A stretch of 32,241 nt of DNA from Crocinitomicaceae bacterium (GCA_024643585.1 JAHEMP010000003.1:1-32241), one strand, 5' to 3'; numbered from the stretch's first letter, positions 15,775 through 24,796 are shown. Notes: generated by a model from the sequence alone, not told the origin. Program-made: numbers and translations.

Positions 15775-16985
15775 TTGTGAATGTCTTAAAAGACGAACAA
15801 GTACAGTTTATTCTCAATGATATTAGACGTAATGGAATTGAGTTGGAGGACCTGCAGTTAAGCCTCTTGGACCATATTTGTTGTGTAATTGAAGACGAAT
15901 GGTCAACAAATGTTTCTTTTGAAGAGAAGTATAAAGAGATACTTCCTAGATTTTTCAAAAAAAATCTGAGCGAAATTCAAGAAGAAACAGAGTTGTTATT
16001 AACATTTAAAAATTATTATGCGATGAAAAAATTAATGATAACAAGCGGTGCAATTTCCGCTTTCGGGTTTTTTATAGGTGCATTTTTCAAAGTTATGCAT
16101 TGGCCAGGAGCATCCGTTTTAATGGTGCTTGCCGTAACTGTTTTTAGTTTTATTTTCCTGCCAATTTTATTCACGATACGATCTCGCGAAGTAAAGTTAG
16201 TCCGCGAGAAATGGACGCTTGGAATTGGAACTGTTGTGGGTATTTTATTTTCGCTTTCTTGTTTGTTTAAGGTTATGCATTGGCCTGGAGCTAACATCAT
16301 GGGTGTAAGTGCGTTGGCTGGTTTAGTTTTTGTCTTTCTTCCTATTCATTTTTTTGGTGGAATTAAAAATCCAGAAACAAAAACAAGTACGATTGTCTCT
16401 TCTGTTATTTTACTAGCAATCAGTGGTTTGTTGTTTTTAATGGTGAACCTTAGGGGCAGTCAATGGTCGGATAATGCTTTATTCCTGGCCATAAACAATT
16501 CTGAACAAAGCAATCAGGTTTTAGCGGATATTAGCAGTGATTATATACGAAAAAGTGAGGATGCGAAGATGCAGGAAGTTGGAGTGAAAACGAGTGAGGT
16601 TTTGCTCAAAATTCAAACCTTTAGAACGTATGTGATGAAGGATATGGATTTTAATAACGCAGAGAAAACCACAGATGAAATAGCTGTGAAAAAAGAAGGC
16701 AAAACATTTGTTTCCTTTATGTATTTGCTTTTTGACAACCAGCATTTGCCTACTTCCGAATTGACAAATTTTAAAAAGGATTTGTTGGAGTATAGGAAAT
16801 TTGCAAGTAGTAATGTGGATGGCAATCCTGTTCTTTTGCCAAGTTTTCCGAAACAAGCAAATGATGATTGGGAACGTAAAATGTTCTTTAAAGTAAATCT
16901 CGAGGGTATTTTGAGGAATTTGAATCAACTTGAATTGGATGCCGAAATCGCTCAGTTGGCGCTATTGATTAAAGGGAAAAAGTAA
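15771..16985 (+). CDS. Membrane protein: helical prefix, two GldL-like hairpins, GldM-like helical domain
   Basis: The product is 404 residues. Residues 1-80 form a cytosolic helical prefix (LLDHICCVIEDEW at 32-44) resembling the HAAS/permease-prefix domains that accompany PadR genes. Two tandem membrane hairpins follow, 60 residues apart, each with FKVMHWPGA (106-114, 166-174) and a second helix ending VF.FLPI.F; GldL, the T9SS motor channel, carries a similar FK...HWPGA motif. A fifth helix (208-227) leads to a helical domain (about 235-404) whose layout, including WERKMFFKVNLEGILRNLNQ and LELDAEIAQLALL, recalls the first periplasmic domain of GldM. These links are pattern-based inference. 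No ATG is available: start is TTG at 15771 (4-bp overlap with PadR) or GTG at 15777. Confidence 0.7.
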   Translation: MIVNVLKDEQVQFILNDIRRNGIELEDLQLSLLDHICCVIEDEWSTNVSFEEKYKEILPRFFKKNLSEIQEETELLLTFKNYYAMKKLMITSGAISAFGFFIGAFFKVMHWPGASVLMVLAVTVFSFIFLPILFTIRSREVKLVREKWTLGIGTVVGILFSLSCLFKVMHWPGANIMGVSALAGLVFVFLPIHFFGGIKNPETKTSTIVSSVILLAISGLLFLMVNLRGSQWSDNALFLAINNSEQSNQVLADISSDYIRKSEDAKMQEVGVKTSEVLLKIQTFRTYVMKDMDFNNAEKTTDEIAVKKEGKTFVSFMYLLFDNQHLPTSELTNFKKDLLEYRKFASSNVDGNPVLLPSFPKQANDDWERKMFFKVNLEGILRNLNQLELDAEIAQLALLIKGKK

Positions 16986-16998
16986 ATTAGAAATTAGA

Positions 16999-17027
16999 AA
17001 ACCAGGCAACAATTGATTGCCTGGTTT
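16999..17027. terminator. Bidirectional terminator between converging genes
   Basis: AAACCAGGCAA (16999-17009) pairs perfectly with TTGCCTGGTTT (17017-17027), 7-base loop, followed by more T on the plus strand; the minus strand also ends in TTTTC. It ends next to the stop codon of the minus-strand gene. Confidence 0.9.
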
Positions 17028-17936
17028 TTAGTAATAAGCTATAAAACGCTCAATAATATAATATCTCGAATCGTTTATAGAGGTCATCTTTTTTATCCAG
17101 TTTCCGTAGGGGTCGAAAATGTATTTGATGATTTCGCGATCGTTAATTTGTCGTTTCGGGTTAACATCGGCTATGGAGATTAGATTTCTTTTCGTATCAA
17201 ATTCATACCTCGTTGTCGACTCTACTTTGTTTTTCTCAATTCCTTCCCACAATTCTGTCGCGAGCCCATTTTCATTGTATGAGAAAGTCGTTCTCTCCAT
17301 TAAGCCGGTATGTGCGTCAAACCATTCTATTTTGATTAGACGATTGTCAAGATCATAACTATAGTTCTTAAATTCCCGACCATCGCTGTAATCGTAGTTC
17401 TCTTTCATTAGCTTTCCATCGCTGCTGTAGCTGTTGGATTGATGAAAAATTTGAACGCCTCCAAAGTCAAACTCCCATACGTCGGTCAATAGATTGTTGC
17501 CGTTATATGCGAATCTATGTTTGGTTTTTTTATCTGTGGAGTCGTTAATTGGAGCAACAAGTTCTTCAATTGTGTTTCCTCGACTATCGTATTTATAGGT
17601 ATAGACAAACGCTTGATTTTTCTTTTTACAGAGAAGATTGGTATTGTATTCAAACTCTTCGGCGTGTAGGAACGAATTATCGTCGGCAAAGTAACTTCGT
17701 TTTATAAGATTTCCTTTTCTATCAAATTCCATTTTGTTGTCCGACATCCATGAAATTTGTCTGTCTTTGTCCGTTTTTATATAAATACCATTTTCAAGTG
17801 TGGCACCAAAACACTGTTCTATTATAAACCTTGGTTTACCTGAAATAGGGGAATCGTGATTGTCTTGTCCTGCAGCATTCGAAATGCCAACAACAAGTAG
17901 AATCAATTTAATAGAAATCCATTTCTGTGGAAACAT
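17028..17936 (-). CDS. Secreted YD/RHS-like repeat protein
   Basis: The product is 302 residues. It has a signal peptide (about 1-24, ILLVVGISNAAGQ) and then repeated strand motifs of the YD/RHS kind: MEFDRKGNLIKRSYF, YTYKYDSRGNTIEE, FAYNGNNLLTDVWEF, NYSYDLDNRLIKIEW, FSYNENGLATELWEG, YEFDTKRNLISIAD and YIFDPYGNWIKKM. Such repeats form beta-sheet shells; small single-domain versions are common in Bacteroidota and have no assigned role. There is no toxin domain, no core-associated cleavage motif and no T9SS sorting domain, so it is not a polymorphic toxin. A TAAATTTG box lies 22 bases upstream, and it ends on a shared bidirectional terminator. Confidence 0.75.
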   Translation of the reverse strand: MFPQKWISIKLILLVVGISNAAGQDNHDSPISGKPRFIIEQCFGATLENGIYIKTDKDRQISWMSDNKMEFDRKGNLIKRSYFADDNSFLHAEEFEYNTNLLCKKKNQAFVYTYKYDSRGNTIEELVAPINDSTDKKTKHRFAYNGNNLLTDVWEFDFGGVQIFHQSNSYSSDGKLMKENYDYSDGREFKNYSYDLDNRLIKIEWFDAHTGLMERTTFSYNENGLATELWEGIEKNKVESTTRYEFDTKRNLISIADVNPKRQINDREIIKYIFDPYGNWIKKMTSINDSRYYIIERFIAYY

Positions 17937-17958
17937 AGGTAAAACGGCAATTTAATCG

Positions 17959-17966
17959 CAAATTTA
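17959..17966 (-). promoter_or_regulatory. -7 box (TAAATTTG) for the YD-repeat gene
   Basis: On the minus strand TAAATTTG matches TAnnTTTG and ends 22 bases before the ATG at 17936. No clear -33 TTG. Confidence 0.5.
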
Positions 17967-18013
17967 AAGTTTTTGAATGGCTCTAATCGAAAGGATTGAA
18001 ATTAATTTTTGGA

Positions 18014-18046
18014 TAAAAAAAATCTCGATTCCTATAGAAATCGAGA
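18014..18046 (-). terminator. Terminator of tRNA-Leu
   Basis: On the minus strand TCTCGATT and AATCGAGA form a perfect 8-bp stem (18039-18046 with 18023-18030), followed by a T-run (18022 down to about 18014). It starts just after the tRNA 3' end. Confidence 0.85.
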
Positions 18047-18051
18047 CCAAG

Positions 18052-18133
18052 TGCCCACGACTGGATTCGAACCAGCACACCCGAAGGCACACGCCCCTCA
18101 AGCGTGCACGTCTACCAATTTCGCCACGTGGGC
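18052..18133 (-). tRNA. tRNA-Leu, anticodon GAG
   Basis: The minus strand folds as a class II tRNA of 82 nt: acceptor GCCCACG with CGTGGGC, discriminator A; D-loop region GCGAAATTGGTAGAC; anticodon stem CACGC/GCGTG with loop TTGAGGG, so anticodon GAG (reads CUC and CUU); a long variable arm with TGCC-TTCG-GGTG; and T-arm CTGG-TTCGAAT-CCAG. The long variable arm fits leucine. CCA is not encoded. It has its own -7 box and terminator. Confidence 0.95.
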
Positions 18134-18147
18134 AGCTAATTGTGCGA

Positions 18148-18155
18148 CAAAGATA
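18148..18155 (-). promoter_or_regulatory. -7 box (TATCTTTG) for tRNA-Leu
   Basis: On the minus strand TATCTTTG matches TAnnTTTG and ends 14 bases before the mature tRNA 5' end, a fitting distance for a short primary leader. Confidence 0.7.
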
Positions 18156-18224
18156 TAATTTTCTTGGAAATTTAAATGTTTAAATTGTGCTGTTCGTATT
18201 CTCCATTCGCCCTAATTTTATATA

Positions 18225-21200
18225 TTATTTCAAAAGGTTTACATGCCCTGTAATTTTCTTTCTTTTAAAGAATTCATCTTGAAAAATAATCATCCATGTA
18301 TAAATACCTTGAGTCGCCATTTTCTGAGTGTCATTAATGTAACCATCCCATTCAAAATGAAGATCATTACTTGCAAATACTTCATGTCCCCAGCGGTCAA
18401 ATATTACAACGGAAAAGTTTTCTTCCGAAACATTGTATCCTTTCACTGAAAAATAATTATTGAATTCGTTTTGATCGGGTGTAAACGCATTGGGAACGTA
18501 CAAAGCATAATCAGGTTTTACAGGAATTTCTTTTGTGATTGAATCGACACATCCATAAATACTTGTGGCGTATAGCGTTACATAATATGAATTCTGTAGC
18601 TCACTAAAAGTATGAGTAGGATTCAATTCAATACTGGTGAAGCCGTCATTGAAATCCCACGAATAACTAATCGCATTTATTGATGTGTTCGTCAGATTTA
18701 TAGTAGGGTCAAAAATATTTAGAGGATCAGGGACTGCTGTGAAATCGGCTATTACCGCCTCATGGATCCAAAGTTGACTATTGGCCGGTAAAACAAAAAC
18801 ACAACCAAAAGAATTTGTTAATATTAAATTGACTGTTTGAAAGCCAGAAGTGTTAAAAGTCAACACTGGATTTGGAAGGCTAGAGGTCTGACCATCACTA
18901 AACAACCAGGAAAATTGATAATCATTGGTGTTAATAGGGTTGAAGCTAAACATAACTTCTTCACCCATGCAAGCAGTAAGTGAGCTTGGGGTGATTGCTC
19001 CAATTGGCTCATTGTGAACGGTAATAAGAATAGTATCGTATAGCACCATTCCGCAAATTGTCGTCAACTGTGCAATGTACATTCCTGAGCTCGAAGGACT
19101 GATATATCGTGGGAAACCACACGTTGAACAATCTAACCATTGAAGACTCGCAATAGGGGCAATGCAGGTATAGATATAGTCGACCAAAACAGAGTCTCCT
19201 ATACAAACAGTTGCTGAATCTTGTGATAATTGGAAATCATCATTATTGGTGGTAAATACATTTACCATTAATGTACTTATTTGACTACAGTTGTTTTGAT
19301 CAATTACCGTTACACTAATGGCCTGCATGTTGCTTGGCAAGTAGGTTATTGTATTGGAGTTAGCTGTTGGGTTTGATGACCAACTATAGTTATAGTTGGG
19401 TGTCCCGCCATTTGTTGTTGCGTAAATGGTAATTGGGATGTTAGCGCATACAATTGTATCTGGCGGAAGTTGAACTTGAATTGGAGGTGGTTGGTTTATA
19501 GAAAATACGTTTATTGCTGTGCAATTATTGCTATCTGTTACTTGAAGGCTATAGTTTCCTGCGTACAAAATTGTTGTGTTTTGAATTGGAGTGTTGTTCA
19601 ATGTAAAATTATAAGGCGAAATTCCTCCAGTCGCAGTTATGTTGGCTATTGTAGAGTCATTAAAGCAAAGTAGCTCAGAATAACTAGTGGAAACCATTAA
19701 TGGAGTAGGCTCATTTAAAGTCGATGAAATTGTATCTGAACAACCGTTTGCGTCCGTAACGATACAAATGTAATTTCCTCCAGGTGCATTTTGAATACTT
19801 GGACCGATAGGGTTGTTGTTTGGTGCTGATGATAGCCAGTTGTATTGGTATGCTGCCGTCCCACCTTGTGTACTCAAGTATATCGCGCCATTACTCATTC
19901 CCCAGCAAGAAACATCATTTAAACTATCAAGGTTTAAGGTGAGCAAATTAGGTTCAACAATAATGAAGTTTACGGTGGTATTACACCCTTGACTGTTTGT
20001 GATGGTTAATTGATAATTACTTGGACTTAAATTGTTAAAATTTCCGGAATTAATAGGTGTTCCATTGTTTAAGGCGAACTGATAGGGTTGCCATAAAGGA
20101 TCTAAATTACTAATGGATACTGTTCCATCTTGAGCTCCGTAACATGAAACATCTGTGGTTTGAAGATTAAAATTTGAATCTATCGTCGCGAAGATTACTA
20201 AAAGAGTATCAATATCGCCTGGGCAATTGTTGAAACCGTCGATTGAAAACATCAACTGTATGGAACCATTTGCTTGATCTAATGCAGATGGGATATAACT
20301 CGTATTAGTAGAGTTTGTATTGGAGAATGTCCCATTTCCTCCCAACCATTGAGGATTTTGACCATTGGTTATCGTTCCATTTAGATTAACTGTGCTTAAT
20401 TGGCAAATTATTTGATTGGCTCCTGCTTGGGCGCTTATTATCTGAAGGTTTTGCAGTACGAGTATAGAATCTGTTTGAAAAAGACAATTTGACGTATCTG
20501 AAATCGTTACATAATGCCAACCCGGAGACAGTAGAGCACTATCAGTACTTGCACCGTTGGACCATGAGATAGTGTAAGGACCAGAGGTAGATATTGGATT
20601 TGAATTGACCCAAATATTGTTATCTCCAGGACATATGACAATTGTGTCTGAAGGTAAATTTGTTGTTGGTGCAGCAATGTTAGTTACCGTGAATGTATGG
20701 CAAATAGGATTGATGAAACAACCGTTCATATCGTATCCACAAACTTCGTATTGAACGGTATCTGGAAGTCCTAAGCTTGAAGTGAATATAGTTGTATCAC
20801 AACTGCTTACGCAACTTATATTGTTGTTGTATTGACCATTTACTCCCGGACTTACACTTGTCCAGGTCACAGTGCTTTCATCGTAATAGTTTGCCGTTAG
20901 TAAGCCACTGCATCCGTTATTTAAAATTAAGTCGGGGCCAAAAGTAGGTGCCGAATAGGATGTTATCGTGAATGCATTATTATTGTTTCCTGGCTTACAA
21001 AAGGTTAGATTGTGAGGACCAGATCCTGTCAAACAGATAGGTGATCCGACTGGTATTTGGGGGCCACAATTCACTTGGTAGTACAAAGCCCCGGGAGGCA
21101 CTGCACCCGACGATATTTGAAAATTGATAGAAGTGGCGCTTGGGTGAAGTGTTATTATGAATTCAATGCATTTATCAGGGGCAATTGTGCCGCAGCAATT

Positions 21201-21350
21201 GCCGATTCTGGCAATTAGGGGACTTGTCCAACTCATTATCGGAGATGCACTCAGATTTACTGTGAAAGTCGGAGTTATAGAGTCGCAAGGTTGGGCTGTA
21301 CAAAAGTACGGAGCCAAAGCGATCAAAAGAATGGAGAATTTTCTTGACAT
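18225..21350 (-). CDS. Large surface protein with SprB-type repeats, PKD-like domains and type B T9SS sorting domain
   Basis: The product is 1041 residues. It has a signal peptide (MSRKFSILLIALAPYFCTAQ), then an N-terminal beta region with many cysteines, and SprB-type repeats from about 400 to 620, each opening with a VSCYG or VSCWG-like motif and containing an 'SPYQFALN' type strand and a final NGC/NNC. PKD/Ig-like modules follow (about 630-930, with YSWDFNDGFTS and PTHTFSE). The last 94 residues from about 948 are the gliding-motility-associated C-terminal domain: VPNAFTPDQNEFNNYF, FDRWGHEVF and WDGYIND. This marks a T9SS substrate held at or released from the cell surface. Role is probably adhesion, by analogy with SprB-like adhesins. 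No enzyme domain is visible. A remnant of a related gene start lies about 260 bp upstream. Confidence 0.9.
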   Translation of the reverse strand: MSRKFSILLIALAPYFCTAQPCDSITPTFTVNLSASPIMSWTSPLIARIGNCCGTIAPDKCIEFIITLHPSATSINFQISSGAVPPGALYYQVNCGPQIPVGSPICLTGSGPHNLTFCKPGNNNNAFTITSYSAPTFGPDLILNNGCSGLLTANYYDESTVTWTSVSPGVNGQYNNNISCVSSCDTTIFTSSLGLPDTVQYEVCGYDMNGCFINPICHTFTVTNIAAPTTNLPSDTIVICPGDNNIWVNSNPISTSGPYTISWSNGASTDSALLSPGWHYVTISDTSNCLFQTDSILVLQNLQIISAQAGANQIICQLSTVNLNGTITNGQNPQWLGGNGTFSNTNSTNTSYIPSALDQANGSIQLMFSIDGFNNCPGDIDTLLVIFATIDSNFNLQTTDVSCYGAQDGTVSISNLDPLWQPYQFALNNGTPINSGNFNNLSPSNYQLTITNSQGCNTTVNFIIVEPNLLTLNLDSLNDVSCWGMSNGAIYLSTQGGTAAYQYNWLSSAPNNNPIGPSIQNAPGGNYICIVTDANGCSDTISSTLNEPTPLMVSTSYSELLCFNDSTIANITATGGISPYNFTLNNTPIQNTTILYAGNYSLQVTDSNNCTAINVFSINQPPPIQVQLPPDTIVCANIPITIYATTNGGTPNYNYSWSSNPTANSNTITYLPSNMQAISVTVIDQNNCSQISTLMVNVFTTNNDDFQLSQDSATVCIGDSVLVDYIYTCIAPIASLQWLDCSTCGFPRYISPSSSGMYIAQLTTICGMVLYDTILITVHNEPIGAITPSSLTACMGEEVMFSFNPINTNDYQFSWLFSDGQTSSLPNPVLTFNTSGFQTVNLILTNSFGCVFVLPANSQLWIHEAVIADFTAVPDPLNIFDPTINLTNTSINAISYSWDFNDGFTSIELNPTHTFSELQNSYYVTLYATSIYGCVDSITKEIPVKPDYALYVPNAFTPDQNEFNNYFSVKGYNVSEENFSVVIFDRWGHEVFASNDLHFEWDGYINDTQKMATQGIYTWMIIFQDEFFKRKKITGHVNLLK

Positions 21351-21807
21351 GATAGGAAATAATAAGGAGTTAATATTCTAAATTTTATGAAAATAGCTTT
21401 GTAACTATTTGTTTCTTAGAATGAAACATTTGCTTGTTCTACTATTTTAAAACATGAAGTTGGAGAGGTTTTCATGTTAGAAGAATTACGCAAATTCCAT
21501 AGATTTATTTAGTCACGCCTTAATAATACCCTATTTCTGATTAGCTTGAGCTGCAATGCTCTGACCATAGATAAGTTAGTTTGATTAACCCTTAAATTGT
21601 TGTTTATAGGGTTGAAAAGGCAACTTAGAGCCCTAGTGATCAAAAGAATGGAGAGTTTCTTTGTCATGGAGAGTAAAATAACTTATGCTATAGTAATATT
21701 ACGCAATTTTATGAACATGGTTGCCTTAATTTGTTGTTTTTTTTTTGGTATTCTTTTTTTTGACATTTATATGTTTATATTATTGATAATTAATTATTTA
21801 ACACAGA
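21351..21807. other. AT-rich spacer between the adhesin-like gene and dnaE
   Basis: No intact gene is seen in these 457 bp. It holds the decayed signal-peptide copy at 21612-21667 and long T-runs on the plus strand (about 21737-21762). No hairpin terminator was recognised for dnaE. Confidence 0.6.
21612..21667 (-). pseudogene. Decayed copy of the 5' end of the adhesin-like gene
   Basis: On the minus strand an ATG at 21667 starts MTKKLSILLITRALSCLF, which matches the start of the intact neighbour (MSRKFSILLIALAPYF). A 17-base stretch, TCTCCATTCTTTTGATC, is identical in both, and weaker similarity continues about 45 bp upstream of each ATG (shared AATTTTATGAA on the plus strand). Similarity is lost soon after the signal peptide. 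The frame runs on for about 50 unrelated codons, so this is most simply a leftover of a duplicated T9SS gene. A short real secreted peptide is possible but unlikely. Confidence 0.5.
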
Positions 21808-24792
21808 TTAATCCTCATATCTCACATCACCAATAAAGTTTATTTTTTTCATGTAGCCAACTTCAATGGCAAAATGACCAAACTCTTCAGAGACGATACC
21901 TGTTATTTCATAAATTCCTTTCCCGTGAAAGCGGTGACGATTGGCAGATTCTGGGAAGTGAACAGAGTCTAAAATTTGACCTTCGATGTCGATGAAATTA
22001 CCGAAAAACATATAATCACCGCGAACAGTTTTGGATTGTTTTAGTGCAACGAGATAGCCGTAGCAGGTCACTTTTAAACCACGTCGTTCAGGAATTTCTT
22101 TCGAAAAAGTGTGCGGTGGAAGTGGCTCGGCTAATAAATCGAATGGGTTGCAAAGTGGAAAACCGATGAGTTCCATTTGTTCAAAAGCACGTTCCAGTTC
22201 GCTATCATTGAGTTTTGGTAGCGTAAAATGTTTTCTCTCCGAAACGAACAATTCAGGTACAGGTGTTTTGTCCTTTACTTTGTTGTGGTACAAATGCGCT
22301 TTCCAAAGTAAACTTTTTCTATCGGAAGGGAAGTCGCGTAAGGCATCTACACGTATGATAATGAGCAATTGTTCCAAAGGAATGTAGCAGCGACTCATCA
22401 GGTTTTCAAAAGAGGTAAATCGGCCGTTTCTGTGACGTTCTTGATAAATTTTCTGAATGATTTTACTTTCAGATCCTTGGATCAAGTTGAATCCTAAAAT
22501 GACGCGTTTCCCAAGGATAATACATTCGTAACCACCTTCATTTATGCTCGGGGGTTCAATTGTTGCACCTAACATTCGAGCTTCGTGCACATAAATTTCA
22601 GTTCGGTAGTAACCGCCAAAATTGTTAATCGTCGCCACCATGTATTCGAGCGGGTAGTGCGCTTTCAAATACAAACTCTGGTAACTTTCTACGGCATATG
22701 AAGCGGAATGACCTTTGGAAAAAGCGTAGCCCGCAAAACTTTCAATTTGCCGCCAAACTTCGGCTGCTAGCTCTTTTGAGTGGCCTTTCTCAAAACAATT
22801 TTTAAAGTAAGCCTCTTCAACTTTTGTAAATTCTGCTCGCGAACGGAATTTGCCAGACATTCCTCTGCGCAGCACATCTGCCTCGCCCAAATCCAAGCCA
22901 GCAAAATAATGCGCGACCTTTATCACATCTTCCTGATACACCATTACACCGTAAGTATCGGGCATAATTTCCATCATAACGGGGTGGGCTTCTTTTCGGC
23001 GTTCAGGAAAACGATGACGTAGGATGTATTCGCGCATCATTCCGGAATGGGAAACACCAGGACGAATGATGGAACTTGCGGCAACCAAAGTCAAATAATC
23101 GTCAACTTGCAATTTTTGAAGCAACATGCGCATGGCGGGTGATTCGACGTAAAAACAGCCAAGTGCTTGTGCATTGCGGAGTATGTGTTTGATTTTTTCA
23201 TCTTGTTTGAAATAGGATAAATCATGAATGTCGTGTGGAGGGTTTTCAGGTTGGTTGTATTCCACAATTTCGAGGCAATCGTGAATTTTTGCTAATCCGC
23301 GCTGACTTAGAACGTCAAATTTATACAAACCAACATCTTCGGCTTCCAACATTGAAAATTGGGTAGTGGGATATCCTTTTGGTGGTAGAAAAGTGGCGGA
23401 ATACCAAGAAATTGGTTTTTCACTTATGACAATTCCTCCTGCATGAACGCTCAAATGCGCCGGCATTCCTTCAATTTGTTTGGCATATTTCAGAACTAAA
23501 ATGGAAAGATTATCCAATTGTTCAATGTTAAATTTCCCTTTGCTCAAAATGTCTAATTCTGATTTCGGCAATCCAAAAACTTTGCCCAATTCCCGAACTG
23601 TTGCTTTGTATTGGAAGGTATTGTACGTGCAAAGTAGCGCCGCATTTTCGTAGCGATTGAAAATATATTGCGTAACATCTTCTCGATCTTTCCACGAGAA
23701 ATCAATGTCGAAATCAGGTGGATTTTTCCGGTATAAGTTGATAAATCTTTCAAAGTAAAGATCCAATTCAAGTGGGTCAACATCTGTGATTCTCAGCAAG
23801 TAAGCTACGATGCTATTGGCACCACTTCCTCTTCCGACATAAAAGTAATTTTTCGATCGAGCGTAGGACGTAAAATCCCAAGTAATTAAGAAATACGACA
23901 AGTAATCTTTCTGAGCAATGATTTCAATTTCCTTGTCAATTCGTGTCAAAATGGCTTCGTTGACAACGGGGTAGCGATACGCTAAACCTTCCATAGTGAG
24001 TTGTCTCAGAAGTTGTAAATCTTCAGTTTTACTTCCGGTGTAGGTATGTACATTTTGTGGTTCGGCATCGTCACCGAACTTGAAATTTAGTTGACAGCCA
24101 GAAAGTAGTTTTTCCATTCGGAATAATAACTCCGAATGTTCGCCCAATTTCTCTAACAATTCACTCTTTGTCAAAAATAAATCGTCGGGCAATCCTTGTT
24201 CTTCAATGGGCAATTTCGAAAGCAGACAATTATTGTCAATGGCGCGCAAAAGTCGATGTGTGTTGAAATCACGCTTGTTGCGAAAAGTCATCGAGTGGAG
24301 GAGAACCATCTTTTTGTCCAATCCCGATTTTTTCTCCCATGTCAAACGATTGAGGTTGGCTAAGGAAATCCCAACAAATTCATTTTCAGTGCATTTCGTT
24401 GGTTCTTTTCCCCAGGGATAAATCACAAAACAATTCCCAAAATGAGGTGCACGCTCTGGAAATTCCATTTTTTTATGCAGGTGCTCTGACAGAAAAACAT
24501 TCAGTTCATGAAATCCACGATTGTTCTTCGCAATCACCACAAAGCATTGCTGTATTCCATTTCGAATATCAGCACCAACAACAGATGTCTTTTCTTCGAG
24601 CTCCAAGCGCCTGCCTGTCGGCGAGACAGGGAGTCGACGAGCGCTGTTTTCCAAACAATAAGCCATGGCTGCGGTGGTTGAATTAATATCAGCTAACGCA
24701 ACTTTGTCCCACCCAGAATTCGTTGCCCATTGGACAATTTCTTCCGGCGAAAGTATGCCGTACTTGAGGCTGAAGTGAGAGTTGCAAATCAT
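21808..24792 (-). CDS. dnaE: DNA polymerase III alpha-like, short DnaE2-type
   Basis: The product is 994 residues of the C-family polymerases. It has an N-terminal PHP domain (about 1-240, SHFSLKYGILSPEE, VALADINST), then the polymerase: GRGSGANS (320-327), PDFDIDF with catalytic D362 and D364, VHAGGIVIS (449-457) and KFDVLSQRG with the third catalytic D493. A finger and HhH-like region follows. It is shorter than Bacteroidota replicative DnaE (about 1400 or more residues) and lies downstream of dinB, as in SOS mutasome cassettes, so an error-prone accessory role is likely. Residues 51-64 (ARRLPVSPTGRRLE) come from a palindromic repeat inserted in frame. The start ATG abuts a repeat-rich insertion with the four-helix-bundle gene. 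Confidence 0.88.
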   Translation of the reverse strand: MICNSHFSLKYGILSPEEIVQWATNSGWDKVALADINSTTAAMAYCLENSARRLPVSPTGRRLELEEKTSVVGADIRNGIQQCFVVIAKNNRGFHELNVFLSEHLHKKMEFPERAPHFGNCFVIYPWGKEPTKCTENEFVGISLANLNRLTWEKKSGLDKKMVLLHSMTFRNKRDFNTHRLLRAIDNNCLLSKLPIEEQGLPDDLFLTKSELLEKLGEHSELLFRMEKLLSGCQLNFKFGDDAEPQNVHTYTGSKTEDLQLLRQLTMEGLAYRYPVVNEAILTRIDKEIEIIAQKDYLSYFLITWDFTSYARSKNYFYVGRGSGANSIVAYLLRITDVDPLELDLYFERFINLYRKNPPDFDIDFSWKDREDVTQYIFNRYENAALLCTYNTFQYKATVRELGKVFGLPKSELDILSKGKFNIEQLDNLSILVLKYAKQIEGMPAHLSVHAGGIVISEKPISWYSATFLPPKGYPTTQFSMLEAEDVGLYKFDVLSQRGLAKIHDCLEIVEYNQPENPPHDIHDLSYFKQDEKIKHILRNAQALGCFYVESPAMRMLLQKLQVDDYLTLVAASSIIRPGVSHSGMMREYILRHRFPERRKEAHPVMMEIMPDTYGVMVYQEDVIKVAHYFAGLDLGEADVLRRGMSGKFRSRAEFTKVEEAYFKNCFEKGHSKELAAEVWRQIESFAGYAFSKGHSASYAVESYQSLYLKAHYPLEYMVATINNFGGYYRTEIYVHEARMLGATIEPPSINEGGYECIILGKRVILGFNLIQGSESKIIQKIYQERHRNGRFTSFENLMSRCYIPLEQLLIIIRVDALRDFPSDRKSLLWKAHLYHNKVKDKTPVPELFVSERKHFTLPKLNDSELERAFEQMELIGFPLCNPFDLLAEPLPPHTFSKEIPERRGLKVTCYGYLVALKQSKTVRGDYMFFGNFIDIEGQILDSVHFPESANRHRFHGKGIYEITGIVSEEFGHFAIEVGYMKKINFIGDVRYED
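24605..24637. repeat. Palindromic repeat copy within dnaE coding region
   Basis: These 33 bases differ at only 2 positions from 13100-13132 upstream of pnp. CCTGTC and GACAGG form the hairpin. Read on the minus strand it encodes about residues 51-63 of DnaE without breaking the frame. Confidence 0.85.
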
Positions 24793-24796
24793 TTAG

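Noticed and set aside
17028..17936. RHS polymorphic toxin
   Set aside because: It is far too short and has neither a core-cleavage motif nor a toxin tip.
17977..18183. Short plus-strand frame across the tRNA
   Set aside because: It overlaps tRNA-Leu and its terminator, with no promoter, domain or start context.
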